From Nitratireductor sp. GISD-1A_MAKvit (GTDB lineage Bacteria; Pseudomonadota; Alphaproteobacteria; Rhizobiales; Rhizobiaceae), in contig NZ_CP161920.1 in the NCBI RefSeq assembly GCF_040819555.1, forward strand, positions 3,223,001-3,287,000: a stretch of DNA of 64,000 nucleotides, in the 5' to 3' direction. Under the pieces are notes generated by a model, which was given only the letters and a program-made list of their open reading frames with translations, did not search any database and was not told where the DNA came from. A program made the translations under genes and the position numbers. Shown in pieces: positions 44,993 to 56,773 of the stretch (positions are counted from its first letter, which is position 1; every line of letters begins with the position of its first letter).

Positions 44993-45879
44993 GCGCGGGC
45001 CTTTTCATGGTCACCGATGGCGGCGTCGATCGCGCGTTTCAGTTCATCGCGGATGGCCTCGGTTTCCGCCAGTATGGCATCGATCTTCATGAAGTCGAGC
45101 ACGCGAAAGCGTGAAACGGCAGGGCGTATGAGAATATCGGGCCGTCCGTGTTCCAGCTTCATGGCGATGATCGACTGCATCATGAGCTGACTTGCCCCGA
45201 ACATGAGTTCGATGGAGGTTGGCGGCTTGCCGCCCGTGTCGTTGGGCGCGCCAACCACGTCGATGGCGATCAGTATGTCGGCCTTGCCCTCCACCAGATC
45301 GAAAGGAACGGGATTGTAGATCCCGCCATCGATCAGCGTGCGCCCGCCCCGCTCCACGGGGCGGAAAACGGCCGGGATGGCGGCCGAAGCGGCCAGCGCT
45401 TCTGCCAGCGCCCCGCTGTCAAGCACGGCAAGCTCGTGGCGGAAATAGTCCGTGGCCGTGACACGCAGTGGTATCTTCAGCTCCTCGAAGGTTTTTGGAA
45501 CCCCCTGCGGCAGAAACGCGCTGATAATGCGCTCGGCATTGAACTGACCGAAGCGGAACCCGCCTTCCATCATCTCCGAGAACTTGCCGGGCCGGGCCTT
45601 CCACAGGCGGCTTGCAACCTCCGCCCGGCTCCCCAGAATGGCACGCGCATGCTCGTGAATGTCCCGGCCACTGATGCCGGCGGCGAAGCCCGCCCCCATC
45701 AGCGCGCCGATGGAAGAGCCCGCAATGACAGTCGGCGTAATGCCCAGTTCGTTGAGGGTTTCGATAACGTGGATATGCGCCAGTCCGCGCGCGCCACCGC
45801 CGCCAAGCGCAAGCGCGAAGCTTGGCCCGCCGGATGCCCTCCGTTCTGGCGATCCGCCATCTGCCAATGCGATCTCCAC
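44989..45879 (-). CDS. Patatin-like phospholipase family protein (RssA-like)
   Basis: 296-residue serine hydrolase with the Ser-Asp dyad. Oxyanion loop GGGGARGLAH at about 27-36, nucleophile elbow GSSIGA (Ser56), and the aspartate in LIDGGIYNPVP at about residue 190. No signal peptide, so probably acts on cytosolic or inner-membrane phospholipid. Lies 3 bases downstream of the M16 gene and may be co-transcribed with both M16 genes. The last codons derive from the R4 element. Confidence 0.9.
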   Translation of the reverse strand: MEIALADGGSPERRASGGPSFALALGGGGARGLAHIHVIETLNELGITPTVIAGSSIGALMGAGFAAGISGRDIHEHARAILGSRAEVASRLWKARPGKFSEMMEGGFRFGQFNAERIISAFLPQGVPKTFEELKIPLRVTATDYFRHELAVLDSGALAEALAASAAIPAVFRPVERGGRTLIDGGIYNPVPFDLVEGKADILIAIDVVGAPNDTGGKPPTSIELMFGASQLMMQSIIAMKLEHGRPDILIRPAVSRFRVLDFMKIDAILAETEAIRDELKRAIDAAIGDHEKARA

Positions 45880-45882
45880 CGG

Positions 45883-47202
45883 TTAACCTCCGTTGCGAAC
45901 CTGATCTGCAGGCCCAACCACCAACAGCGCCGGCTCGTGCGAAAGAAGCCGTCTTGCCGTTTCCTTCACATCGTCCAGCGTCACCGCATTGATAAGATCC
46001 TCGCGCCGCTCGATGTAGTCAATTCCCAGACTGTCCTGCTGCAATCCGACCAGCGTGCGCGCGATGGCAATGGAAGAATCCAGATTGTTGATGGCATAGG
46101 AACCGATGACATAGGTCTTGGCCGTTTCAAGCTCTTCGGCGGTCGGCCCCTCGTCACGCAGGCTCGAAACCACATCCTCGATGACCGAAAGGGTTTCCGA
46201 GGCCCGTTCGGCGCTTGTGGCGGTCTGAATAGCCAGAGACTGGGCATGATCCCGGCTGTCGAGATAGGAAGACGCGCCATAGGCAAGGCCCCGCTTCTCG
46301 CGCACTTCATTGAACAGCCGCGAGGAGAACACGCCACCGCCGAGGATCTGGTTGAGAAGATAGGCGGAGAAGAACTCCGGATCATCACGCCTGACACCGG
46401 GATAAACAAGCTGAAGCGTGGCCTGCGGCAGGGGATAATCGACCCGGATTTCCTGATCGAGCTTCGGTTCGACGTCGGCAACTGTGTTCAGTTCTGCCTC
46501 TTGCGGCAGCTCGCCAAACACCCTGTCGAGAACCGGGGCCAGCCGTTCCGCATCGATCGCGCCCACCACGCCGATGGTGAGGTTCGAGCGCGCAAAGACG
46601 CGGGCGTGAAAGGCCTTCAGGTCTTCCGGTGAAATGCTGGCAAGGCTCGCCAGCGTCCCCTCGTCCGAATGCGCATAGGGATGGTCCTCGTAGAGCGCCT
46701 CGGAGAGTTTGCGAAACCCCTGCTTGCGCGGATCACGCTCATTGGAGCGGATCCTGACGGCAATCTGGCCACGAATGCGTTCCACCGGATCGGCGTCGAA
46801 ACGCGGGCTGGTCACTGCAAGCCGCACCAGTTCCAGGACCTCGTCGCTGTTGTCGGCAAGCATCCGAACCTGGCCGGAAATTTCGTCGGAGTTGGCGCGG
46901 AACGACATTTCCGCACCCAATTCCTCAAGCTTCAGCTGAAACGCATCGGAATCGAGATCACCCGCGCCCTCGTCGAAAAGGCCGGTCATGAGGTTGGCGA
47001 GCCCCTCCTTGCCTTCCGGGTCCTGCGCAGTTCCACCCTTGAACGAAAACTGGAAGGTGATGATGGGCAGCGAGTGATCCTCCACCAGCCATGCCACGAT
47101 GCCCTTCGGTGACTTCACATCCTGAATCTTTACCGCCGCGTGAGCCGGAGCGATGACGAATATCAGGGCGAACAGCACCCCGGCCTTCAGCAGACTGCGC
47201 AT
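45883..47202 (-). CDS. M16-family peptidase homologue, probably non-catalytic subunit
   Basis: 439 residues starting MRSLLKAGVLFALIFVIAPA at ATG 47202, with AGGTG 6 bases upstream. A GTG at 47238 overlapping the preceding stop is the alternative. Signal peptide of about 22 residues, so periplasmic. The zinc motif HxxEH of the family is absent: the aligned region reads EGLANLMTGLFDEGAG. It keeps the M16 C-terminal features (RGLAYGASSYLDSRDHA). Likely pairs with the active M16 protein encoded just upstream, like PqqL-type or mitochondrial processing peptidase heterodimers. Confidence 0.92.
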   Translation of the reverse strand: MRSLLKAGVLFALIFVIAPAHAAVKIQDVKSPKGIVAWLVEDHSLPIITFQFSFKGGTAQDPEGKEGLANLMTGLFDEGAGDLDSDAFQLKLEELGAEMSFRANSDEISGQVRMLADNSDEVLELVRLAVTSPRFDADPVERIRGQIAVRIRSNERDPRKQGFRKLSEALYEDHPYAHSDEGTLASLASISPEDLKAFHARVFARSNLTIGVVGAIDAERLAPVLDRVFGELPQEAELNTVADVEPKLDQEIRVDYPLPQATLQLVYPGVRRDDPEFFSAYLLNQILGGGVFSSRLFNEVREKRGLAYGASSYLDSRDHAQSLAIQTATSAERASETLSVIEDVVSSLRDEGPTAEELETAKTYVIGSYAINNLDSSIAIARTLVGLQQDSLGIDYIERREDLINAVTLDDVKETARRLLSHEPALLVVGPADQVRNGG

Positions 47203-47234
47203 GAAAACACCTGGATTGATTGTCTCTGTCTTGC

Positions 47235-48620
47235 TCACGAGCGCTCTCCCTCTTCGGGAAGCAGGTAGCCCTTCACCGCACGGTTCAGGTCGAGATAGCG
47301 GTTGGCCGCCGCCTGCACTGCCTCGACCGTGACCGCGTCGAGGCGCTCCGGCAGGCCGGTGATGTCCTCGACACTGCCACCGGTCGTCAGAACGGCGCCA
47401 AAGAGGTTTGCGCTGCGCACCTGGCTGTCGCGCATGAAGATCTGGTCACGCAGGATCTTCGTCCGTGCGGTTTCCAGCTCCTTCTGCGTGATGCCTTCGG
47501 TTTTGATCTTTTCGATCTGCTCAACGAGCGCGGCCTCGACCGTTTCGAGATCGGCCTCTCCGCCTGGCTGGCCGTAAATGACGAGTGCTGAATAATCATG
47601 GGCCGCGCCCTGCAGATAGCTGCCGGCGCTGGATGCGATTTCCTGCCTGACGACGAGTTCCTGATAGAGGCGGCTGCGCAGCCCCTCCCCCAGAATCTCC
47701 GACAGAATGGCCAGCGCTTCGAACTCGCCCTCATCGGCCCTGCGTGCGGAAGGCACATACCAGTTGATCGACATGTTCGGCACGGTCACGCGCGGATCGC
47801 GTAACGTCACAGAGCGCGCGGTTTTCTGGGTCGGTTCCATGGGCCGCGCGCGCGGCGGCAGGTCGGGGCCACGCTCAATCTTGCCGTAAGTCTCTTCGGC
47901 CAGCTCCCGCACTTCGTCGGCGTTCACGTCGCCGGCCACCACCAGAACGGCGTTGTTGGGCCGGTAGAACCTGTCATAGAAGCGCTTCAGATCCTCATGG
48001 GTCAGCCCCTCGATCTCCTGCTGCCAGCCGATGACCGGAATGCCATAGGGATGATTTTGATAGAGCGTGGCGTTCAGCTCTTCCGAGAGAATGGAGGATG
48101 GCACGTTGTCGGTGCGCTGGCGCCGCTCTTCGAGCACCACCTGGCGTTCGGTTTCGATGTTTTCTTCCGACAGCACCAGATTGCGCATCCGGTCGGCCTC
48201 AAAGCGCATCATCTCCGGCAGTTCGGACGGCGCGATCTGCTGGTAATAAGCCGTGTAGTCATATGAGGTGAAGGCATTTTCGCTGCCGCCCACCGCCGCG
48301 ATCGCGGCCGAAAATTCGCCGGAGGGATAGGTGCTCGTGCCCTTGAACATGAGATGTTCGAAGAAGTGGGCGATGCCGGACTTTCCGGGTTCTTCATCCG
48401 CGCTGCCCACCTTGTACCAGAGCATGTGCGTGGCAACAGGCGCGCGGTGGTCGGGGACAACGACCACTTCGAGGCCGTTTTCCAGAGTGAAACTGGAAAC
48501 GGCGGTGTCTTGCCCTTCGCCCTGCCCCGCCTCCTGCCCGGTGGCAAACGAGGGCGTCGCAATGGCAACAATGGCTGCGAATGCGGCTTTGCGCGCGACA
48601 TTCGCGATGGAATTTCTCAT
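47235..48620 (-). CDS. M16-family zinc metalloprotease (active subunit)
   Basis: 461 residues from ATG 48620; signal peptide of about 27 residues ending SFATG. Zinc site His85-Phe-Phe-Glu88-His89 (GIAHFFEHLMFKGT), with the downstream Glu in MRNLVLSEENIETERQVVLEE. Periplasmic peptidase, probably a heterodimer with the product of the next gene, which lacks the motif. The frame extends upstream to 48719 without a signal-peptide-compatible start. Confidence 0.94.
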   Translation of the reverse strand: MRNSIANVARKAAFAAIVAIATPSFATGQEAGQGEGQDTAVSSFTLENGLEVVVVPDHRAPVATHMLWYKVGSADEEPGKSGIAHFFEHLMFKGTSTYPSGEFSAAIAAVGGSENAFTSYDYTAYYQQIAPSELPEMMRFEADRMRNLVLSEENIETERQVVLEERRQRTDNVPSSILSEELNATLYQNHPYGIPVIGWQQEIEGLTHEDLKRFYDRFYRPNNAVLVVAGDVNADEVRELAEETYGKIERGPDLPPRARPMEPTQKTARSVTLRDPRVTVPNMSINWYVPSARRADEGEFEALAILSEILGEGLRSRLYQELVVRQEIASSAGSYLQGAAHDYSALVIYGQPGGEADLETVEAALVEQIEKIKTEGITQKELETARTKILRDQIFMRDSQVRSANLFGAVLTTGGSVEDITGLPERLDAVTVEAVQAAANRYLDLNRAVKGYLLPEEGERS

Positions 48621-48709
48621 GGACAGGCCCTGTACGTTTTGTGGTGTGCCCGCGCACAATGCCACGGGCTCATGACAAGGCAAACCTATCGGTTCAAAAG
48701 TGACGAAAC

Positions 48710-49264
48710 TCAGGCGCACTCGGCAAAGGTGGCACAGGATGTGCCGTATTCACGCCGTTCGATGAGCCGAACCCCTTCTGGCGGCTGAAACGGCGAACCC
48801 GCCGCCTCCTCCACCATGATCAGCGCACCGGGGGCGAGCCAGCCTCCGGCCAGCGCAGCGGCGAGCGCCTTTTCGCCAAGGTTTCTGCCATAGGGTGGAT
48901 CAGCCAGAACCACATCGAAGGGCTGAATGGTTCCCGCCTCTCCGATCCGCGTCGCATCGCGGCGAAAGATCTTGCTGCGCCCCTGCAGGCCAAGGTTTTC
49001 CACATTGCTGCGGATCAGCGCGCGGGCAGAGGCCGCCTCTTCGATGAAGAGAGCGAAGGCAGCACCACGCGAAAGCGCTTCCAGCCCCAGGGCCCCCGTG
49101 CCGGCGAAAAGATCGAGCACACGCGCATTTTCAAGACGCCCGGCATGGCGATGCTCGAAAATGTTGAACAGCGCCTGGCGGGTACGGTCCGTGGTGGGGC
49201 GGATCGCGTCCGATTTCGGAGCGGCCAGCGTGCGGCCACGAAACTCTCCGCCCACAATCCGCAC
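48710..49264 (-). CDS. rsmD: 16S rRNA (guanine(966)-N(2))-methyltransferase RsmD
   Basis: 184 residues: MRIVGGEFRGRTLAAP at the N-terminus, RPTTDRTRQALFNIFEH, SAM-binding DLFAGTGALGLEALSRGA, and the catalytic ADPPYG. Methylates G966 of 16S rRNA in the 30S subunit. Encoded 3 bases after the pseudouridine synthase gene on the same strand, a common pairing of rRNA modification genes in this group. Confidence 0.96.
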   Translation of the reverse strand: MRIVGGEFRGRTLAAPKSDAIRPTTDRTRQALFNIFEHRHAGRLENARVLDLFAGTGALGLEALSRGAAFALFIEEAASARALIRSNVENLGLQGRSKIFRRDATRIGEAGTIQPFDVVLADPPYGRNLGEKALAAALAGGWLAPGALIMVEEAAGSPFQPPEGVRLIERREYGTSCATFAECA

Positions 49265-49267
49265 GGG

Positions 49268-50863
49268 TCAGCCCTTCCCGCCGGGTTTGCCCGGCTTTCC
49301 GGTCCCGCTGCGGCCCTTTCCGGGGCGCGGCCCACCACCCGGCTTGCCCGAGAACCTGCCCGCCGGTTTACCGGAAGGCTTGCCGCCGGGTTTGCCGAAA
49401 CGCTTGTCCGCACCTGGTTTCCCCCCGGGCTTCCCCCCCGGCTTTCCCCCCGGCCTTCCGTCGCGCTTGCCGCCCTTGGAGAAACCTGGCTTATCAGCGG
49501 AAGCGGAGCGGTCGTCGCGCGAGCGGAAGGGCCTGCCCTCCCGCGTCTCGCCGGCAGGGTTTTCGTGTTTCGAATGGCGAGGCCTGTCGCCACCGCGCGC
49601 GCGATCGCCACGTTCCGCGCGGTCCTTGCCGAAAGACTTGTCCCCGCGCGAACGGAACGGCTTGTCACCGCGTGCCGGAGCGGCTCCTTCCCGGCGCGGT
49701 TTGCGCGTTGACCGCGCTCCCTCGTCTGCATCCGCCTCGACAGCTGCTTCTTTGCGCTTTCCCTGTGGCCGTGCGCCGGGCGCCATCCACACATGGCTGC
49801 CCCGGTTCTGGCGTGGTCCGCGTTCGTCCTCACGGCGGGCAGGTCGGGACGTCTGCAGGCGGTCGCGGGCGGCCTCGCGCTTTTCTTCACGGTCGCGCTT
49901 GCGGTTTTTCACAAAGCCCTTTGCGCCGTCGCGCTCACGGCCAGCCTGCTTCTCCTCCGCCTCACCATCGCGCGGCTTGCGCTCGGCGCGAACGGGCTTG
50001 TTGGAGAACGGATTGACGATGGGCGCATCGAAATTCGCACCCGATTTCTCGATCAGGCGGTCGCCGAGCTGGTCGCGCAGGGTGCGCCCCTTCACCTCCT
50101 GCACCTCGCCCTCACCCAGCGTGCCGAGCTGAAACGGCCCATAGGAAATGCGGATGAGCCGCGTAACCTCCAGCCCCAGCGCACCGAGCACATTCTTGAC
50201 CTCACGGTTCTTGCCTTCGCGCAGGCCGAGCGTCAGCCAGGCATTGCTGCCCTGCTCGCGGTCAAGCGTCGCCTCGATCGCTCCATAAAACACACCATCA
50301 ACGGCAATGCCCTCCTTGAGGCCTTCAAGTGCCGTTGCGTCCACCTTGCCATGAACGCGGACGCGATAGCGGCGTAGCCAGCCGGTTTCGGGCAGTTCCA
50401 GTGCGCGCGCCAGCCCGCCATCATTGGTCAGAACGATCAGACCTTCCGTATTGATGTCGAGACGTCCGACCGTGATGAGCCGCGGCAGGCCTGCCGGAAG
50501 CACGTCGAATATGGTCTTGCGGCCTTCCGGATCGCGATTGGTGGTGACCACACCCCCGGGCTTGTGGAAGAGAAAGAGCCGCGTGCGCTCGACCGCAGGC
50601 AATGGCTCTCCGTCCACCAGAATGCGGTCGGAAGCGCTCACATTGAAAGCCGGAGAGGCAAGAACCTTTCCGTTGACGCTGACGCGGCCCGCCTCAATCA
50701 TCGCTTCGGCGTCGCGACGCGAGGCAATGCCCGCGCGTGCCAGACGCTTGGCAATGCGCTCGCCACCCGCCTTTTCGGCGTCTTTCGGGGCCATATCCCC
50801 GCCTCGGTCCGGCTTGCCCGGTTTCTTTTCCCGCTTGGTTTCTTTGGGTCGGTCTTTGGTCAT
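49268..50863 (-). CDS. rluB: RluB-type 23S rRNA pseudouridine synthase with long basic tail
   Basis: 531 residues from ATG 50863 (AAAGG 6 bases upstream; the frame opens at 50971). An S4 RNA-binding domain at about 33-82 and an RsuA/RluB catalytic domain at about 92-275 with Asp136 in GRLDINTEGLIVLTNDG and EGKNREVKNVLGALGLEV. The last about 250 residues are a disordered tail rich in Arg, Lys, Gly, Asp, ending in many GKPGGKP-like units. Tails like this are common in alphaproteobacterial homologues and probably bind rRNA. Confidence 0.93.
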   Translation of the reverse strand: MTKDRPKETKREKKPGKPDRGGDMAPKDAEKAGGERIAKRLARAGIASRRDAEAMIEAGRVSVNGKVLASPAFNVSASDRILVDGEPLPAVERTRLFLFHKPGGVVTTNRDPEGRKTIFDVLPAGLPRLITVGRLDINTEGLIVLTNDGGLARALELPETGWLRRYRVRVHGKVDATALEGLKEGIAVDGVFYGAIEATLDREQGSNAWLTLGLREGKNREVKNVLGALGLEVTRLIRISYGPFQLGTLGEGEVQEVKGRTLRDQLGDRLIEKSGANFDAPIVNPFSNKPVRAERKPRDGEAEEKQAGRERDGAKGFVKNRKRDREEKREAARDRLQTSRPARREDERGPRQNRGSHVWMAPGARPQGKRKEAAVEADADEGARSTRKPRREGAAPARGDKPFRSRGDKSFGKDRAERGDRARGGDRPRHSKHENPAGETREGRPFRSRDDRSASADKPGFSKGGKRDGRPGGKPGGKPGGKPGADKRFGKPGGKPSGKPAGRFSGKPGGGPRPGKGRSGTGKPGKPGGKG

Positions 50864-50989
50864 GATGGCCTTTTGCCCCGGGATTCCGCATTGCGCCCCA
50901 TGCGCCGGAACCGCTCCAGTGTTTTTTAAATCAGAGATCGGACCGCAGGAAAATCGATTCCGAATTCGCACCCGATGCTATAGAGGCGA

Positions 50990-51094
50990 CTAACGCATTT
51001 TGCAGCCAGGTGGAATCACCTGACCTGTGCAGACATACGGAAAAGACATGATAAAGCGTCCTTCATGCATCCTTCCGGAAGCATGGCGCTCTAG
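50990..51094 (+). repeat. R4 intergenic repeat, copy C
   Basis: Begins CTAACGCATTTTGCAGCCAG, continues TGGAATCACCTGACCTGTGC and ACATACGGAAAA, and ends GGCGCTCTAG. It matches copy B on its minus strand and copy A. It fills most of the 302-bp space between the pseudouridine synthase and tadA and may include the tadA promoter region. Confidence 0.7.
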
Positions 51095-51165
51095 GTAACA
51101 ATTCGCACCGCCAGTTGCGAGCAAAAAGATTGAAGAGACCCACGAAAGCGAAATACACCAGTTTC

Positions 51166-51594
51166 ATGGATGCTGCGCTCGAAGAGGCGCGTCTCGCCGC
51201 CGGACGTGGCGAGGTGCCTGTCGGGGCCGTGGTCGTGCTTGAAGGCAAGATTGTCGCGCGCGCTGGAAACCGGACCCGCGAATGCAGCGACCCAACGGCC
51301 CATGCAGAAATCGTGGCGATCCGCGAGGCGTGCACTCTTCTTGATACGGAGCGTCTTGTCGGGGCGGATCTCTACGTGACGCTGGAACCCTGCGCCATGT
51401 GCGCCGGGGCAATCTCTTTTGCCCGCATCCGCCGCCTTTATTTCGGAGCAGGTGACGAAAAGGGTGGTGCGGTGACAAATGGCGCCCGTTTTTTCACGCT
51501 GCCGACCTGTCACCATGCTCCCGAAGTCTATCCGGGTCTGGGCGAAAGAGAAGCCTCGGAACTTCTGAAGACCTTCTTCAAAAATCAGCGATAA
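51166..51594 (+). CDS. tadA: tRNA-specific adenosine deaminase TadA
   Basis: Zinc enzyme converting A34 to inosine in tRNA-Arg(ACG). 142 residues from ATG 51166: His46 and Glu48 in DPTAHAEI and Cys76/Cys79 in LEPCAMCAGA bind zinc and catalyse deamination. PTCHHAPEVYPGL near the C-terminus is typical of Agrobacterium-type TadA. TTG codons at 51115 and 51130 are in frame and could add 12-17 residues; none of the starts has a strong ribosome binding site. Confidence 0.92.
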   Translation: MDAALEEARLAAGRGEVPVGAVVVLEGKIVARAGNRTRECSDPTAHAEIVAIREACTLLDTERLVGADLYVTLEPCAMCAGAISFARIRRLYFGAGDEKGGAVTNGARFFTLPTCHHAPEVYPGLGEREASELLKTFFKNQR

Positions 51595-51618
51595 AAAAAA
51601 GCGGGCGCAGGGCCCGCT
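51592..51618 (-). terminator. Rho-independent terminator after the lipoprotein gene
   Basis: On the minus strand AGCGGGC-CCTGC-GCCCGCT (arms 51612-51618 and 51600-51606) is followed by eight T. It ends transcription from the ileS/lipoprotein side just before the convergent tadA stop codon. Confidence 0.85.
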
Positions 51619-51650
51619 CCGTCGTCAGGGGTGTCGTCCACCCCTATCTG

Positions 51651-52319
51651 TTATCCACCCCAGGGCCACAGCCGACCCAGATCGAAGCCGCCGCCACCCT
51701 TTTGCGCAGCCTTCCGTGCGGCGCGGGCCTTCTTGGCTTCGTCTTCACCCAATTCGCCTGTTGGCGCGCTTTGCGCGGGCTGTCGATAGTCGACCGGTGG
51801 TTCACTGAGATATCGCCGCGAGGTGGCACTGCCCTGCTTCATCGCCGCACGGCGCTTGAAATACTCCTCGCGCTGCTTCTTGGCGATTTCCGGATTGACG
51901 AAACCGTCTTCCGTGCGCGCATTGACACCGATGTCGCGCTCGACAGGGGATTTGTAGAAGGGATTATCCTGGTTGGCCGTCGCCTCTGCACGAATGCGCG
52001 CAAGGCGCTCTTCGGGAGATTCGGGCCAGGCCGGATTGCCGGCGGAGGCTACGTCTTCCTGCGGCGGCGGCAGCACTTCGGTGGAGGATGGCATGACAAT
52101 CCCCGCGCGCGGCTTGTAGTCGACGCGCGGCTTGTCCTTCGGTCCGAGCGAAAGTACGCCGGTCACGTCTTCAAGCAATTGCTGATCGGCGGGTTTGTCG
52201 GTCCCGTAGGTCGGGGCGCCCATACAGCCGGATAACAGAACGGCCGACAGGCACAGGGTGCCCGAAGCTGCAACCATGCGCACGGCACGTCGCGATGTTG
52301 TGGTACCCGTTCTAATCAC
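51651..52319 (-). CDS. Lipoprotein, possible DUF3035/BamF-like
   Basis: 222 residues from GTG 52319, which has AGAGAGG 5 bases upstream; an ATG at 52349 is in frame but lacks this. Basic n-region (RTGTTTSRRAVR), hydrophobic core and lipobox LLSGC with Cys32, so an outer- or inner-membrane lipoprotein. Mature part is Pro/Glu/Arg-rich (ESPEERLARIRAEA, NPEIAKKQREEYFKRRAAMK), resembling the DUF3035/BamF proteins often found after ileS in alphaproteobacteria. The family call is tentative; the lipoprotein call is firm. Confidence 0.75.
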   Translation of the reverse strand: MIRTGTTTSRRAVRMVAASGTLCLSAVLLSGCMGAPTYGTDKPADQQLLEDVTGVLSLGPKDKPRVDYKPRAGIVMPSSTEVLPPPQEDVASAGNPAWPESPEERLARIRAEATANQDNPFYKSPVERDIGVNARTEDGFVNPEIAKKQREEYFKRRAAMKQGSATSRRYLSEPPVDYRQPAQSAPTGELGEDEAKKARAARKAAQKGGGGFDLGRLWPWGG

Positions 52320-52519
52320 TGCTACCTCTCTCCCAGAATGCTGCTGCAACGGTGCTGCATCCTGCTTATCGTCCCGCCTTGCATGACCAACGGGAACTCA
52401 CGTCACGCATGTCGCGCACGAATCCGGCGACAACGTGGCATCCTTGACCTGGCGGCATTTGTAGCGAAGGAGACGGCGGGAAGCAATCGGCAGCGCCGAA
52501 GCTTCCCGCTCAGCGCCAA

Positions 52520-55537
<3,018 letters not shown>

Positions 55538-55765
55538 GTTCTCGCCGTGAGATGGGCAAAGCCTGCGATGGCCCTGCCATAGCCATTATGGAAAATCGGA
55601 AAAAAGCGCGTGTGACGCGCGGCAGAACCCGGACCTTCCGCAGCACTCAGGCCGCACGGAAGGCCGGGCCAATAATTCGTATGGCAATCGGTATGAAACC
55701 GGCGCGTGTCATCATGGCAACGGCTTTTAGCCGAGGCAGGCCGAAGAATAAAGAGGCGATTGCCC

Positions 55766-56764
55766 TCACGCTGCCAGCCCGTCGAAAGCAAGCCGCAGAT
55801 CGAGAGCCGAAAGGGGCTTCACTTCGGCAAGCAGCGCGCGCGCTTCCGCCTCGTCGCGCTTCATCTGTTCAACCAGCGGATCGAGCCCGTCGAATTTCTC
55901 CTCCCCGCGCAGGAAGGAAAACAGCGAGACCGAACAGCGTTCGCCGTAGAGATCGCCGTCAAAGTCGAACAGGAAGGTTTCGAGCAGCGGCGCGCCCTCT
56001 TCCGTCACGGTCGGGCGGCGGCCGAAACTGGCAACCCCATTGTGCAGCGTGCCATCGGCCCGGCGAAAGCGCACCGCATAAATGCCGTGGCGGAGTTCCG
56101 TTTCCAACGGCAGCGCCATGTTCGCAGTGGGAAAACCCAGCGTGCGCCCCAGCTTCTGGCCACCCGTAACTTCAGCCTCCACCGTGTAGCGATAGCCCAA
56201 AAGGCCGGCAGCCTCTGCCACCGCGCCGTCCCCCAGAAGAGCGCGAATGCGGCTTGAGGAAATCACCGCCCCGCCCTCATCGGAAAAGGCGTCCACCAGG
56301 GTCACGCCAAAACCGTTGTCCCGCCCCGCCGCCTTGAGAAGATCAGGCGTGCCACCACGGTTTTTGCCGAAATGAAAGTCGTAACCCGTCACCACATGGG
56401 TGATGCCAAGCCCCTCGACCAGTACGGAGTGAACGAATTCCTGCGGCGAAAGACCGGAGAATGCGCGGTCGAACTGCTGCTCGACAACCGCATCGAAGCC
56501 GAGCGCTCCCAGCAGCGCTGCCTTCATCGGCGCGGGCGTCAGGCGGAAAAGCGGGACATCCGGCCGGAAAACCTGCCGCGGATGCGGCTCGAAGGTCAGC
56601 ACAAGTGCCGGAACACCGTCCCGCCGGGCAATCTCAAGCGCCGGCTCCAGCACAGACTGATGCCCGCGATGCACGCCATCAAAATTGCCGATGGCCACCA
56701 CGCCGCCGCGAAGGGCGGCGGGCATTTCGGTCAGATCTGCAATGCGCTTGATCGGTCCGGCCAC
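55766..56764 (-). CDS. ribF: Bifunctional riboflavin kinase / FAD synthetase
   Basis: 332 residues. The N-terminal FAD synthetase half has VVAIGNFDGVHRGHQSVL, LTFEPHPRQVF and SSSRIRALLGDG; the C-terminal riboflavin kinase half has GRTLGFPTANMAL, HGIYAVRF and LFDFDGDLYGERCSVSL. Converts riboflavin to FMN and FAD. Encoded 9 bases after the HAD gene and about 230 bases before ileS. The 228-base gap 55538-55765 shows no gene. Confidence 0.96.
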   Translation of the reverse strand: MAGPIKRIADLTEMPAALRGGVVAIGNFDGVHRGHQSVLEPALEIARRDGVPALVLTFEPHPRQVFRPDVPLFRLTPAPMKAALLGALGFDAVVEQQFDRAFSGLSPQEFVHSVLVEGLGITHVVTGYDFHFGKNRGGTPDLLKAAGRDNGFGVTLVDAFSDEGGAVISSSRIRALLGDGAVAEAAGLLGYRYTVEAEVTGGQKLGRTLGFPTANMALPLETELRHGIYAVRFRRADGTLHNGVASFGRRPTVTEEGAPLLETFLFDFDGDLYGERCSVSLFSFLRGEEKFDGLDPLVEQMKRDEAEARALLAEVKPLSALDLRLAFDGLAA

Positions 56765-56773
56765 GCGCGCACC

